From assembly GCA_964526475.1 (NCBI GenBank), contig CAZGKF010000014.1:1-61781 (forward strand): a DNA stretch of 61,781 bases, in the 5' to 3' direction. Both the position numbers and the translations under genes were made by a program. Below, one piece after another: positions 52,088-61,686 of this stretch. The notes below the pieces were generated by a model. That model was not told the DNA's origin. It saw only the letters and a list, made by a program, of their open reading frames with translations, and made no database searches. Position 1 is the first letter of the stretch, and each line of letters begins with the position of its first letter. The stretch comes from CAYVTV01 sp964526475 (GTDB lineage Bacteria; Bacteroidota; Bacteroidia; Bacteroidales; GCA-2748055).

Positions 52088-53893
52088 ATGCAAAATTCTC
52101 TGATGGATATAATCAACAGCCTGCCTCAAAAACCGGGGGTTTACCAGTTTGTTGATAAAAACGGAGAAATGATCTATATAGGAAAAGCTAAAAACCTGAA
52201 AAAACGTGTTTCTTCCTATTTCAATAAAAAGATTAATGTTAATAATAAACTCCGGATACTTGTTAAGAAAATTAATGAAATACGACATATACTTGTTGAA
52301 ACTGAATCTGACGCCCTTCTTCTTGAAAATAGCCTTATTAAAAAATATCAACCCAGATATAATGTAAATCTTAAGGATGATAAATCTTTTCCATGGATTT
52401 GTATAAAGAACGAAGCATTCCCAAGAGTATTTACTACGAGGAATTATATAAATGACGGATCGAAATATTATGGGCCTTATACTTCCGCAATGACTGTTAA
52501 AACATTGCTTTCTCTTATTAAACAGCTCTATGCAATAAGAACTTGTAATTATTTACTCACAAAAAAAAACATTACAAATGGTAAATTCAGAGTGTGCCTG
52601 GAATATCATATAGGAAACTGTAAAGGTCCATGTGAAAACCTTCAGTCGGAAGAAGAATATAATTCATCGATTACGCAAATACACGAAATTCTCAAAGGAA
52701 ATCTGAAAGAACTCATTTTATATCTGGAAAAATTAATGAAAGTTTATGCAGCTGAATACGATTTCGAAAATGCACAGATAATTAAAGGTAAAATAGATGC
52801 TTTAAAAAGATTTCAGATGAAATCAACAGTTGTAAATCCTTCAATTAATAATGTAGATGTTCTCTCATTCAAAGACGATGGAATTTCTGCGTATGTTAAC
52901 CTGATAAAGGTAATTAACGGAGCTATTGTTCAGGCTCATAATGTTGAATTAAAGAGAAAATTAAACGAATCTAAAGAAACACTTCTCGAATTTGCAATTG
53001 TTGAATTAAGATACAGATTAAACAGTAATTCGAAAGAAATAATACTGCCATTTACAATTAAAAATATACCGCCCGGTACCAAAATTACTATACCCGTGAA
53101 AGGAGATAAGAAAAAACTTCTTGAACTTTCAGAAAGAAATGCTAAAGCATATATGATGGAACAAAAAAGACGACGAGAGATCCTGAGTGAAAGGAAATTG
53201 AAAAGCAGAGTTCTTGAAAAATTGCAAAAAGATTTGAGAATGAATGAAATACCAATGCATATCGAATGTTTTGATAATAGCAATCTACAGGGAACTGATC
53301 CTGTAGCGGCATGTGTAGTATTTAAAAATGGGAAACCGGTAAAAAATGATTACCGGCATTTCAATGTAAAATCGGTGACAGGTCCTGATGATTTTGCATC
53401 CATGAAGGAAATTATTTTCCGAAGATATTCCTCTCAGATAGATAAAAATGAGGAGCTTCCTCAACTGGTGATAGTCGATGGGGGAAAAGGTCAGCTTAGT
53501 TCGGCTCTGGAAAGCTTTGAAGCATTAAAATTAAGAGGGAAAATAACATTGATAGGAATCGCTAAAAAGTTGGAGGAAATATATTTCCCGGAGGATTCTG
53601 TTCCCTTGTACCTGGACAAAAATTCAGAATCTCTGAAAATTATTCAAAAAATTAGAAATGAAGCACACAGGTTTTCTCTGAATTTTCACATACTTAAGCG
53701 ATCAAAGAAAATGACACATTCAGAACTCCTTAATATACAAGGAATTGGAGAGGAAACAATGAGGAAGTTAATTCGGGCTTTACGCTCTATTGACAATATA
53801 AGGAATTCCGATTTTGAGAGCATCAGGAAGATTACAGGAAAAACAAAAGCGGATTTGATTTATAAATATTTCAGAAATGAAACAGAAACCTGA
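52088..53893 (+). CDS. uvrC: Excinuclease ABC subunit C
   Basis: Nuclease of nucleotide excision repair, making both incisions around a lesion. The N-terminal GIY-YIG domain (GVYQFVDKNGEMIYIGKAKN, about 15-34) makes the 3' cut. A Cys cluster (CLEYHIGNCKGPCEN) follows, then the UVR helix hairpin that contacts UvrB, the RNase-H-like domain (IECFDNSNLQGTDPVAACVVF) for the 5' cut, and terminal HhH motifs. 601 residues. Convergent with the prenyl synthase gene. Confidence 0.97.
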   Translation: MQNSLMDIINSLPQKPGVYQFVDKNGEMIYIGKAKNLKKRVSSYFNKKINVNNKLRILVKKINEIRHILVETESDALLLENSLIKKYQPRYNVNLKDDKSFPWICIKNEAFPRVFTTRNYINDGSKYYGPYTSAMTVKTLLSLIKQLYAIRTCNYLLTKKNITNGKFRVCLEYHIGNCKGPCENLQSEEEYNSSITQIHEILKGNLKELILYLEKLMKVYAAEYDFENAQIIKGKIDALKRFQMKSTVVNPSINNVDVLSFKDDGISAYVNLIKVINGAIVQAHNVELKRKLNESKETLLEFAIVELRYRLNSNSKEIILPFTIKNIPPGTKITIPVKGDKKKLLELSERNAKAYMMEQKRRREILSERKLKSRVLEKLQKDLRMNEIPMHIECFDNSNLQGTDPVAACVVFKNGKPVKNDYRHFNVKSVTGPDDFASMKEIIFRRYSSQIDKNEELPQLVIVDGGKGQLSSALESFEALKLRGKITLIGIAKKLEEIYFPEDSVPLYLDKNSESLKIIQKIRNEAHRFSLNFHILKRSKKMTHSELLNIQGIGEETMRKLIRALRSIDNIRNSDFESIRKITGKTKADLIYKYFRNETET

Positions 53894-53983
53894 TGATAAG
53901 AGTAAAAATCTCAGTTATTGAGCTTTTATATCTGATATTTTTTCGATGGAGGAGTATCTCTCCTATGTTCAGATCGAAGCGGT

Positions 53984-54958
53984 CTAATTCTTTCTGTTCG
54001 TCGTAAATTCTACAAATGATTCCAGGGCCAATCGTGAAGAATTTTCAGGAAATTCATTAAGAATTGCAAGCGCAGCATTCTTATATTCTAACATTTTATT
54101 ATTAGCATATACCAGACCTCCGTATTTTTCAACAAAAGAAATTACTTCACTAATTTTTCCGGAATTTCGATTTTCTTTCCTTATTAATTTCCTTATTCTA
54201 TATTTTTCACTGGCACTGCATACCTGAAGAGCATAAATCAGTGGAAGAGTCATTTTTTTCTCCTTAATATCATTTGCAGTTGGCTTACCAATCTTTCCAT
54301 TTGTCTGATAATCAAACAGATCGTCCTTTATCTGGAAAGCGATGCCCAATAATTCTCCAAACTTTTTCATACTGGAAACTACTTCATCAGAAGCATTAAC
54401 AGACTTAGCTCCACTTGCAGAACATGCTGCGATCAACGCTGCAGTTTTTTTCCGGATAACTTCAAAATATTCATCCATAGTAATATTTAATCGTCTGACT
54501 TTCTGAATTTGCATTATCTCCCCTTCACTCATTTCACGTACGGCATCGGATACAATTTCCAATAAAGAAAACTGCTTTTTTTCTACTGATAAAAGCATTC
54601 CCTTGGCTAAAAGAAAATCTCCTACCAGTACGGCTAATTTTGATTTCCACAATGCCTTGAGTGAAAAAAAACCTCTACGCTCATACGACTCATCTACAAC
54701 ATCATCGTGAATTAGTGAAGCAGTATGTAAAAGCTCGATCATAGACGCTGCAACATAAGTGGATTCATTTATTTTTCCAAGCATGGATGCAGATAATAAT
54801 ACCAGACTTGGCCGCATTTGTTTACCTTTTCTTCTTAAAATGTATCTTGTAATGATCTCCAGTAATGGAACATTGCTTCTCAAACATTCCCTGAAATATA
54901 TCTCAAATTCAGTAAGTTCCTGATTGATGGGAGCCCTGATCTTTTTTAATTCATTCAT
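53984..54958 (-). CDS. Long-chain trans-polyprenyl diphosphate synthase
   Basis: Condenses isopentenyl diphosphate onto allylic primers to make the menaquinone side chain (octaprenyl/heptaprenyl type). The first Asp-rich motif is LIHDDVVDESYERRG (about 73-87) and the second is FQIKDDLFDYQ. The bulk of residues before the first motif suits a long-chain enzyme rather than a farnesyl synthase. The ATG at 54958 (MNELKKIRAPIN) is chosen; the longer frame adds an unrelated leader. 324 residues. Confidence 0.93.
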   Translation of the reverse strand: MNELKKIRAPINQELTEFEIYFRECLRSNVPLLEIITRYILRRKGKQMRPSLVLLSASMLGKINESTYVAASMIELLHTASLIHDDVVDESYERRGFFSLKALWKSKLAVLVGDFLLAKGMLLSVEKKQFSLLEIVSDAVREMSEGEIMQIQKVRRLNITMDEYFEVIRKKTAALIAACSASGAKSVNASDEVVSSMKKFGELLGIAFQIKDDLFDYQTNGKIGKPTANDIKEKKMTLPLIYALQVCSASEKYRIRKLIRKENRNSGKISEVISFVEKYGGLVYANNKMLEYKNAALAILNEFPENSSRLALESFVEFTTNRKN

Positions 54959-55293
54959 GAAAAGCACTTTCAGGCAAAGGTAATAACATGAACCAATATT
55001 CAATCCCTTTACAAACAAAAAGTAAGTCTTATTATTATTGTAAATATATGCTGTCAGCTCATAATCAAAAACTTCTTAACTTATCTTTTAGCCTGTTATA
55101 TTCAAATATATTTATATATTTGTATTTGTTGATAAATACTATTTCCAATTTTATTTAAGTGAATACCCCTGGTGCATTCACCACTGCTTGTGGCGGGGAT
55201 AAGAGAGCATCATGATAAATATTGGAGCAATGATCCTTCCGGACTTGACACGAGGAGAGACAATAGTTAAGTTTTAAAAATGTTTTTAACCTT
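54959..55293. other. Intergenic region with G+C-richer fold-back leader
   Basis: The first half is A/T-rich and should hold the prenyl synthase promoter. From about 55159 to 55260 the sequence becomes richer in G and C and folds readily: GTGAAT/ATTCAC (55159-55181), CCAC/GTGG (55180-55192), ATCAT/ATGAT (about 55209-55234) and TCC/GGA. This is just before the ArsR gene and may be a structured leader. I cannot match it to a known riboswitch. Confidence 0.35.
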
Positions 55294-55593
55294 ATGAAAT
55301 TTAACAATTTAACATCCGAACAACTGGAAAAAGCATCTGCTATGTTAAAAGCTATTGCTCATCCGATGCGCATAACAATTATTAGTTTTCTCGAAAATGG
55401 AAGAAAAATGACTGTATCCGAAATTCACGAGCAACTTAATATTGAGCAGTCAACTACTTCTCATCACCTGGGTATACTGAAAGATAAAGGTGTTCTTACC
55501 TCACATCGTGAAGGGAAAAATACATACTATTACCTTAAGCATGATAATCTTGCCACAATAGTGGAATGTATAAGTAAATGTACCTGCAGTTAG
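55294..55593 (+). CDS. ArsR-family winged-helix repressor
   Basis: Small DNA-binding protein. AIAHPMRITIISFLENGRK (about 23-41) and the recognition helix EQSTTSHHLGILKDKGVL (about 51-68) followed by the wing HREGKNTYYYL form the ArsR HTH. The usual metal-binding CVC in the recognition helix is absent, but the C-terminus ends in CISKCTCS, which could bind a metal or thiol-reactive agent. 99 residues. It is followed by queD and polA on the same strand with short gaps. Confidence 0.88.
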   Translation: MKFNNLTSEQLEKASAMLKAIAHPMRITIISFLENGRKMTVSEIHEQLNIEQSTTSHHLGILKDKGVLTSHREGKNTYYYLKHDNLATIVECISKCTCS

Positions 55594-55619
55594 CAATTCT
55601 TGGGTTTAAGATTTATATA

Positions 55620-56069
55620 ATGATAAAAATCAGGGTCACAAAAATATTCTCCTTTGAAATGGCCCATGCACTATGGAATTATGATGGAGCCTGCCGAAAT
55701 GTCCACGGACATTCTTATAAACTTTTTGTAACTATTTCAGGACCTCCAATCCTTGATACTGATAATCCGAAAAATGGTATGGTAATAGATTTTACAGAAA
55801 TAAAGAAATTTGTTAAATCTGCAATAGAAGAAAAATTTGACCACGCTCTCGTTATTTCAAAGGAAGCATACAATCTGTCTCTTAAAAAAACAGACCAGAT
55901 GTTTGAAAAACTTAATGTTGTTGATTTTCAACCAACTGTTGAAAATATGCTGATCTACTTTTCTGAAATAATAAAAGAAAATGTTCATCATCCTTTGCAG
56001 CTCCATTCTCTGAAACTTCAGGAAACTGATACATCTTTTGCTGAATGGTATGCCGGGGATAACGAATAG
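55620..56069 (+). CDS. queD: 6-carboxytetrahydropterin synthase (QueD/PTPS family)
   Basis: Enzyme of queuosine/preQ0 biosynthesis from dihydroneopterin triphosphate. Zinc ligands are the His in EMAHAL and the pair in VHGHSY; the catalytic Cys is in GACRNVHGH (about 24-32). The C-terminal ETDTSFAEW provides the substrate-binding Glu. From the ATG at 55620 it has 149 residues. No queC, queE or queF is in the window. Its stop is 3 bp before the polA ATG, indicating co-transcription. Confidence 0.92.
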   Translation: MIKIRVTKIFSFEMAHALWNYDGACRNVHGHSYKLFVTISGPPILDTDNPKNGMVIDFTEIKKFVKSAIEEKFDHALVISKEAYNLSLKKTDQMFEKLNVVDFQPTVENMLIYFSEIIKENVHHPLQLHSLKLQETDTSFAEWYAGDNE

Positions 56070-56072
56070 TTT

Positions 56073-58850
56073 ATGGAAGTTCAAAAAAAATTCTTTTTGC
56101 TTGACGCTTATGCGCTCATTTACAGAGCATACTATGCTTTTATTGCAAGACCATTTAAAAACACTAAAGGCTTCAATACATCTACCATTTTCGGATTTGT
56201 AAATACTCTGGAAGAAATTCTCAGGAATCAGTCACCTACACATATTGCCGTTGCTTTTGACCCCGAGGGAGGGAGCTTTCGTAATAAAATATTTCCGGAT
56301 TATAAAGCAAACAGAGAAGATACTCCTGAAAATATTCGTGAATCAGTTCCGATAATAAAAGAAATCCTGGAAGCATATAATATTTCAATGTTTGAAGTAT
56401 CAGGCTATGAAGCAGATGATGTGATAGGTACCATTTCGAAAATTGCTGAAAATAGAGGATATGAAGTTTATATGATGACCCCGGATAAGGACTTTTCACA
56501 ATTGGTGTCTGATAAAGTATTTATGTATAAACCAAAAAAATCAGGTAATGAAGCAGAAATTCTCGGAAGAAAAGAAATTTGCGACGATTTTGAAATTTCT
56601 TCTCCATCACAGGTAATAGACATCCTGGCACTTTGGGGCGATGCTTCCGATAATGTACCCGGAGTTCCGGGTATAGGAGAAAAAACTGCAAAAAATCTTA
56701 TATCAAAATATGGAAATCTTGAAAATGTTTATAGCAACATTCATGAAATTAAAGGAAAACTAAAAGAAAACCTTCAGGCTTATAAAAACCAGGCATTTCT
56801 TTCCCGTGAGCTTGTTACAATAAATGTTTCAGTTCCTCTTAATTTCATCGAAAAGGATATTCAGTATTCTGAACCCGACAGAAATAAATTGTTAAATATT
56901 TTTCGCGAACTGGAGTTTAAGACACAAATTCAAAAATATTCTGAATCGAATGAAAAGCTCATTAATAAACAAAAAATTCCACAACAAGGGAGTTTATTTG
57001 AGTTTAATGATAGTAATATCAGTATTAAATCCGAATACAGTAATATTAATACTTTAGAAAAAGATTATAAAATAATTAATAATGAGCATGATATAAATAA
57101 TGTATTGGATTTAATTTATAATACCGGTCAATTTTGCTTTGACACGGAAACGACTTCTGTTAACCCGAACGAAGCCGAACTGGTTGGGATATCATTTTCT
57201 GTTGAACCGCATAAAGCATTCTATCTTCCTGTTTCTCCTGATAAAAGAACTGATCAAAAGAAACTGGGTCAGCTTAAGGAAGTAATGCAGAATAATAAAA
57301 TCAGAAAAATTGGTCAGAACCTTAAATTTGATATTCGTGTCTTAAAAACGTACAATATACATGTTGAAGGCGAGCTATTTGATACAATGATTGCACATTA
57401 CCTTCTTGAACCGGAGCAAAAGCATAATCTTAATGATTTGTCTGAGAAATACCTTTCATATTCTCCTGTAAGGATCGAAGAACTAATTGGTGAAAAGGGA
57501 AAGCTCCAGGGAAATATGAGAAATATTCCGGTTGAAAAAATCAAAGATTATGCCTGTGAAGACGCGGATGTTACATGGCAGCTTTATGAAATATTATCCA
57601 GGCAGTTGGATATCCATAATTTATCTGAACTTTCAGAAAGTCTGGAAATGCCTCTGATATACGTACTTGCCGACATGGAAAGTACGGGAGTTGCTCTTAA
57701 TGTTCAAAGTCTTAAAGATTATTCTGAAGTTTTATTAAAGGAAATTATTATATCAGAGAAAAACATCTTTAAAATGGCTGGTGTTGAATTCAACATATCT
57801 TCCCCAAAACAGCTGGGAGATATTCTTTTTAAAACCTTAAAGATTACTGCAGATGCGAAGCTTACAAAAACCAAACAGTTCTCAACGGATGAGGAAACTT
57901 TATCGAAACTTGCAGATAAGCATGAGATAATATCAGAAGTATTGAATTACAGGTCTTTAAGGAAAATTCAAAATACTTATGTTGAGGCTCTGCCAAAACT
58001 TATTAGCAGTAAAACAGGAAGATTGCATACCTCATATAATCAAACTGTTACAGCAACAGGACGACTAAGTTCAAATAACCCTAATTTACAGAATATTCCT
58101 GTACGTGAGGAAAGAGGGCGGGAAATAAGAAAGGCGTTTGTTCATTCCGGAAATGAGAATATTATGTATTCTGCAGATTATTCCCAGATAGAGTTACGCC
58201 TTATGGCGCATATGAGCAATGATAAAAACATGATCGATGCGTTCATGAGAGAAGAGGACATTCATACTGCAACTGCTTCAAAGATTTACAATGTTCCAAT
58301 CCATGAAGTGTCGAGAGAAATGCGTGCACAGGCTAAAACAGCAAATTTTGGCATCATATACGGAATATCCTCCTTTGGACTTGCTCAAAGACTTAACTTG
58401 AACAGAACAAACGCAAAAAATCTGATTGAGGGTTATTTCCAATCCTATCCCGGGGTTAAGGCATACATGGATAACTGTATTTCTAAAGCCAGAAACACGG
58501 GATATGTGCAGACTCTTAAGGGAAGGAAAAGAATACTTAACGATATCCTCAGCCGTAATTCTATTGTTCGGGGGGTGGCAGAACGTAATGCTATTAACAC
58601 TCCTATTCAGGGGTCTGCAGCTGATATCATTAAAATAGCCATGATTAATATCTTTGAAGAATTTAAAAGGAATAATCTGAAAAGTAAAATGATACTGCAG
58701 GTTCATGACGAACTTGTTTTTGATGTGCTTAAATCTGAAATAAAACAAGTTGAAGAAATTGTAAAGAATAAAATGGAGTCTGCAATCAGTTTAAAAGTGC
58801 CGCTGATCATTGATTCGGGAAAAGGAAACAACTGGCTTGAAGCACACTAA
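56073..58850 (+). CDS. polA: DNA polymerase I
   Basis: Okazaki-fragment maturation and repair polymerase. Residues 1-290 are the 5'-nuclease (FLLDAYALIYRAYYAF, then GYEADDVIGT). The 3'-5' exonuclease is active-type (FCFDTETTSVNP near 355 has the DxE pair). Polymerase motif A YSADYSQIELRLMAH is at about 700, motif B in REMRAQAKTANFGIIYGIS, and motif C QVHDELVFDV at about 877. 925 residues, full length. Upstream queD is 3 bp away and the MoaD-like gene follows 10 bp later. Confidence 0.98.
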   Translation: MEVQKKFFLLDAYALIYRAYYAFIARPFKNTKGFNTSTIFGFVNTLEEILRNQSPTHIAVAFDPEGGSFRNKIFPDYKANREDTPENIRESVPIIKEILEAYNISMFEVSGYEADDVIGTISKIAENRGYEVYMMTPDKDFSQLVSDKVFMYKPKKSGNEAEILGRKEICDDFEISSPSQVIDILALWGDASDNVPGVPGIGEKTAKNLISKYGNLENVYSNIHEIKGKLKENLQAYKNQAFLSRELVTINVSVPLNFIEKDIQYSEPDRNKLLNIFRELEFKTQIQKYSESNEKLINKQKIPQQGSLFEFNDSNISIKSEYSNINTLEKDYKIINNEHDINNVLDLIYNTGQFCFDTETTSVNPNEAELVGISFSVEPHKAFYLPVSPDKRTDQKKLGQLKEVMQNNKIRKIGQNLKFDIRVLKTYNIHVEGELFDTMIAHYLLEPEQKHNLNDLSEKYLSYSPVRIEELIGEKGKLQGNMRNIPVEKIKDYACEDADVTWQLYEILSRQLDIHNLSELSESLEMPLIYVLADMESTGVALNVQSLKDYSEVLLKEIIISEKNIFKMAGVEFNISSPKQLGDILFKTLKITADAKLTKTKQFSTDEETLSKLADKHEIISEVLNYRSLRKIQNTYVEALPKLISSKTGRLHTSYNQTVTATGRLSSNNPNLQNIPVREERGREIRKAFVHSGNENIMYSADYSQIELRLMAHMSNDKNMIDAFMREEDIHTATASKIYNVPIHEVSREMRAQAKTANFGIIYGISSFGLAQRLNLNRTNAKNLIEGYFQSYPGVKAYMDNCISKARNTGYVQTLKGRKRILNDILSRNSIVRGVAERNAINTPIQGSAADIIKIAMINIFEEFKRNNLKSKMILQVHDELVFDVLKSEIKQVEEIVKNKMESAISLKVPLIIDSGKGNNWLEAH

Positions 58851-58860
58851 AAAGGAGAAA

Positions 58861-59094
58861 ATGAACTTAAATGTAAAATTAACAGGGTATATCAGGGAAA
58901 TAGCAGGAGCCAACCTTACAATATCCGGAGAGATAACTGATACAGAGATGTTGTTGGATTACCTTTTCAAAAAATATCCCAAACTTGAAAAGTATGACAT
59001 AAAAATATCAGTAAATGGTGTTTTGGTAACAAAAGTCATGAAATTTACCAGCGACTCCGGAATAATTGTTTTCACTCCTTTTGCAGGCGGATAA
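58861..59094 (+). CDS. MoaD/ThiS-family sulfur-carrier protein
   Basis: Ubiquitin-fold sulfur carrier of 77 residues ending in the essential diglycine (FTPFAGG). Such proteins receive sulfur as thiocarboxylate and serve molybdopterin, thiamine or other pathways. The sequence VSVNG-like strand (ISVNGVLVTKV) is typical of MoaD rather than ThiS. No moaE, thiF or moeB is nearby, so its pathway is undecided. The ATG at 58861 follows AAAAAGGAG, a clear ribosome-binding site 2-4 bp upstream, unusual in this window. Confidence 0.82.
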   Translation: MNLNVKLTGYIREIAGANLTISGEITDTEMLLDYLFKKYPKLEKYDIKISVNGVLVTKVMKFTSDSGIIVFTPFAGG

Positions 59095-59146
59095 TTTATC
59101 CGGAAAGAATATTTCTTTGGAAGATTTGAGAGCAAAAAATCCTGAA

Positions 59147-60805
59147 TCAAAGTCCAATCAAACGCGGATATCTTAAAGTATCGTTAATAATTTTCAATGC
59201 TGTGATAACCTGGTTGTCGTTGTTTAATGAGTTGACAATCCTGCCTTTTTGAAAATGATAACGACTGATAATTTCTTCATTGAGCAGTTGGGTGATCTCT
59301 TCCCGGAACAATTCAAGATCAGTATCATTATTATGGTTCAATTTATTTATGAGAGCTTTAAATTCACTCTCAGCATATTCATAGTATCTTTCATTTTTAG
59401 CTGCTTCCATAAGTTTAGCCAAAGCTTCTTCACTTTTGGTAATATAGCTGAAATTTTTTCCAGCTATCATTTTACGGAAGTTATCATATTCCTTAGCCTT
59501 AATGCTGAATTTTTCAGGATCAGGATTAGCATTCCTGTGCCGGATATAATAATCGGTGGCAAAATCAAAAAACATATTCCTTGCATACAGATACATCGTA
59601 ACCTGAGCGTATGCCGGATTAATATCAGGTATATCCGGGCTTATTCCTCCACCATCGAATACTTTTCTTCCCCGTTTGGTTGAGAATTCGGTAATAAGAG
59701 AATCAGGAATATTGCCAACACTTCCATCTTCATTACGGTGAGTATAATCCAGGGCTTGTATACAACGTCCGCTTGGGATATAATACTTTGCAGTGGTAAC
59801 TTTTAACAGAGCATTATATTTAAGCTTTCTGGTTGTTTGAACCAAACCCTTGCCGAATGTACGCTGGCCTATAAGAACCCCGCGATCTAGATCCTGTACA
59901 GCTCCTGCCACAATCTCAGCAGCAGATGCTGAACTTCTGCTTATCAGGATAACAAGAGGTATTTCAGTGTCTGTGGGATTTTCAATCGTATAATAATTCT
60001 GATCCCATTGTTTAACTTTGCCTTTTGTGCTGACAATGAGTTCTCCTTTGTTAATGAAAATATTACAAACTTTTACGGCTTCCATTAAAATTCCACCGGG
60101 ATTTCCACGAAGATCAAGAATAAGTTTATTAATTCCTTGTTGTTTAAGATCGGTAAAAGCCTTTTTTACTTCATCACCTGCTCCCAAAGTAAAATTTGAA
60201 AGCCTTATGTAACCAGTGTTTTCATCAAGTTTGCCAGAGTAGGAAACATTCTTAATGCGGATTTGTTCTCTGGTTAGTTTTATTGACCGTTGATTTTTTT
60301 CTCCCGGGCTTTTCACAATTAGTTTAATTTCTGTTCCCGGTAAACCTTTTAGATTGTCACTTACCTCTGATACGGGTAAATTTTTTGTGGATAAACCATT
60401 TACAGAGATTAATTTATCTCCGGCTTTTAATCCTGATCTGGCTGCAGGAAAGTCTTCATAAGGTTCTACAATCAAAGTAAAATCTTCAGTTTGCCTTATT
60501 ACAGCACCTATACCCCCATATTCACCGGTAGTCTGGAATTTGAACTCATCCATCTCAGCTTCGGGTATAAAAACCGTGTAAGGATCAAGAGAGTTTAGCA
60601 TTGAATTAATACCTGTATTAATTATTTTTTCAGGTTCAATATCATCAACATAAAATAAGTTCAATTCTCTGAACATTGTATAAAAGATATCCAGGTTTTT
60701 AACTATTTCAAAATCTCTGTCATTAATTTTTAAGAACCCAAAAGACAAGAAAATCAATAGTACACCAGATATAATTAGCAGTCTTATTTGCTTTCTTTTC
60801 CCCAT
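59147..60805 (-). CDS. S41-family carboxy-terminal processing protease
   Basis: Exported serine protease with an N-terminal membrane anchor (about 8-25), a PDZ domain (about 90-165, GGIGAVIRQ to LKAGDKLISVNGLS) and the S41 fold. The Ser-Lys dyad is in SRSSASAAEIVAGA (about 285-298) and TFGKGLVQTTRKL (Lys about 318). A C-terminal helical extension of about 150 residues is common in Bacteroidota CTPs. It trims or degrades periplasmic proteins. 552 residues, convergent with the MoaD-like gene. Confidence 0.94.
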   Translation of the reverse strand: MGKRKQIRLLIISGVLLIFLSFGFLKINDRDFEIVKNLDIFYTMFRELNLFYVDDIEPEKIINTGINSMLNSLDPYTVFIPEAEMDEFKFQTTGEYGGIGAVIRQTEDFTLIVEPYEDFPAARSGLKAGDKLISVNGLSTKNLPVSEVSDNLKGLPGTEIKLIVKSPGEKNQRSIKLTREQIRIKNVSYSGKLDENTGYIRLSNFTLGAGDEVKKAFTDLKQQGINKLILDLRGNPGGILMEAVKVCNIFINKGELIVSTKGKVKQWDQNYYTIENPTDTEIPLVILISRSSASAAEIVAGAVQDLDRGVLIGQRTFGKGLVQTTRKLKYNALLKVTTAKYYIPSGRCIQALDYTHRNEDGSVGNIPDSLITEFSTKRGRKVFDGGGISPDIPDINPAYAQVTMYLYARNMFFDFATDYYIRHRNANPDPEKFSIKAKEYDNFRKMIAGKNFSYITKSEEALAKLMEAAKNERYYEYAESEFKALINKLNHNNDTDLELFREEITQLLNEEIISRYHFQKGRIVNSLNNDNQVITALKIINDTLRYPRLIGL

Positions 60806-60924
60806 ATCTGTATTTATTTGAATAAGATTTGTAAAGATAAAAACTATAAACAGAACTTTTAAGAAGATTATTGCTTTAAATTCGGTGATTAAACTGATTG
60901 ATCAGATATATGTCTGATGACTTT

Positions 60925-61686
60925 CTATCTTAAGAATACAACTACAGGGCAATGGTCTGAGTGTATAACATCCTTCTTTATCCCGGCTCCTGTCAGTTTC
61001 TCCCGTAGTGCCGAAGAAACGAAATGATAATCAATTCTCCAGCCAAGATCTTTTTCTCTGGAATTTGCGCGATAACTCCACCATGAGTATTGCCCCTGTC
61101 GCTCATCAAACTCGCGAAATGTGTCGATAAATCCAGCTTCTATAAAACGGTCCATCCAGTCCCTTTCTTCAGGCAGAAAGCCGGATGTTTTTTTATGGCG
61201 CCCGGGATGATTAATATCAAATGGTTTGTGGGCTATGTTAAAATCTCCGCATATCAATACTTTTGGCCTTACTTTCAGTAAGTTATCCAAATACTCCATG
61301 ATTGCATCCAGAAATTCCATTTTAAAGTCCTGACGGATATTTCCTGTGGTTCCTGAAGGGAAATATGAATTAATCAGAGAAATATCACCAATATCCATTC
61401 TTATCAACCGGCCTTCTTTATCAAATTTTGAAATACCCATACCATACTCCAGCTTATCTGGTTTAATTTTGGAAAGAATCCCTACTCCACTGTATCCCTT
61501 TTTCTCAGCAGCGAACCAGAATTGGTGATATCCCAAATCCTCAAATATCATCTTATTAATTTGATTGTCCTGCAATTTAATTTCCTGAACACACAAGATA
61601 TCAGGATCTTCTTCCCTGATCCATTCTTCAAGTCCTTTTTGTAAGGCCGATCTTAATCCATTAAGATTGTATGAAAATATTTTCAT
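60925..61686 (-). CDS. xth: Exodeoxyribonuclease III (AP endonuclease)
   Basis: Base-excision-repair enzyme cutting at abasic sites, with 3'-5' exonuclease activity. Visible motifs are SYNLNGLRSAL (about 5-15), LCVQEIKLQ (metal-binding Glu), LINSYFPSG, CGDFNIAH (Asp/Asn pair), GWRIDYHFVS and SDHCPVV (catalytic His). The ATG at 61686 (MKIFSYN) is chosen; a longer frame to 61740 lacks support. 253 residues. The final 40 bases of the window hold nothing I can assign. Confidence 0.96.
   Translation of the reverse strand: MKIFSYNLNGLRSALQKGLEEWIREEDPDILCVQEIKLQDNQINKMIFEDLGYHQFWFAAEKKGYSGVGILSKIKPDKLEYGMGISKFDKEGRLIRMDIGDISLINSYFPSGTTGNIRQDFKMEFLDAIMEYLDNLLKVRPKVLICGDFNIAHKPFDINHPGRHKKTSGFLPEERDWMDRFIEAGFIDTFREFDERQGQYSWWSYRANSREKDLGWRIDYHFVSSALREKLTGAGIKKDVIHSDHCPVVVFLR

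Noticed and set aside
55159..55260. Leader considered as a cobalamin or preQ1 riboswitch
   Set aside because: The short match to a CCACTG word lacks the other conserved cobalamin boxes, and no preQ1 aptamer signature is present.
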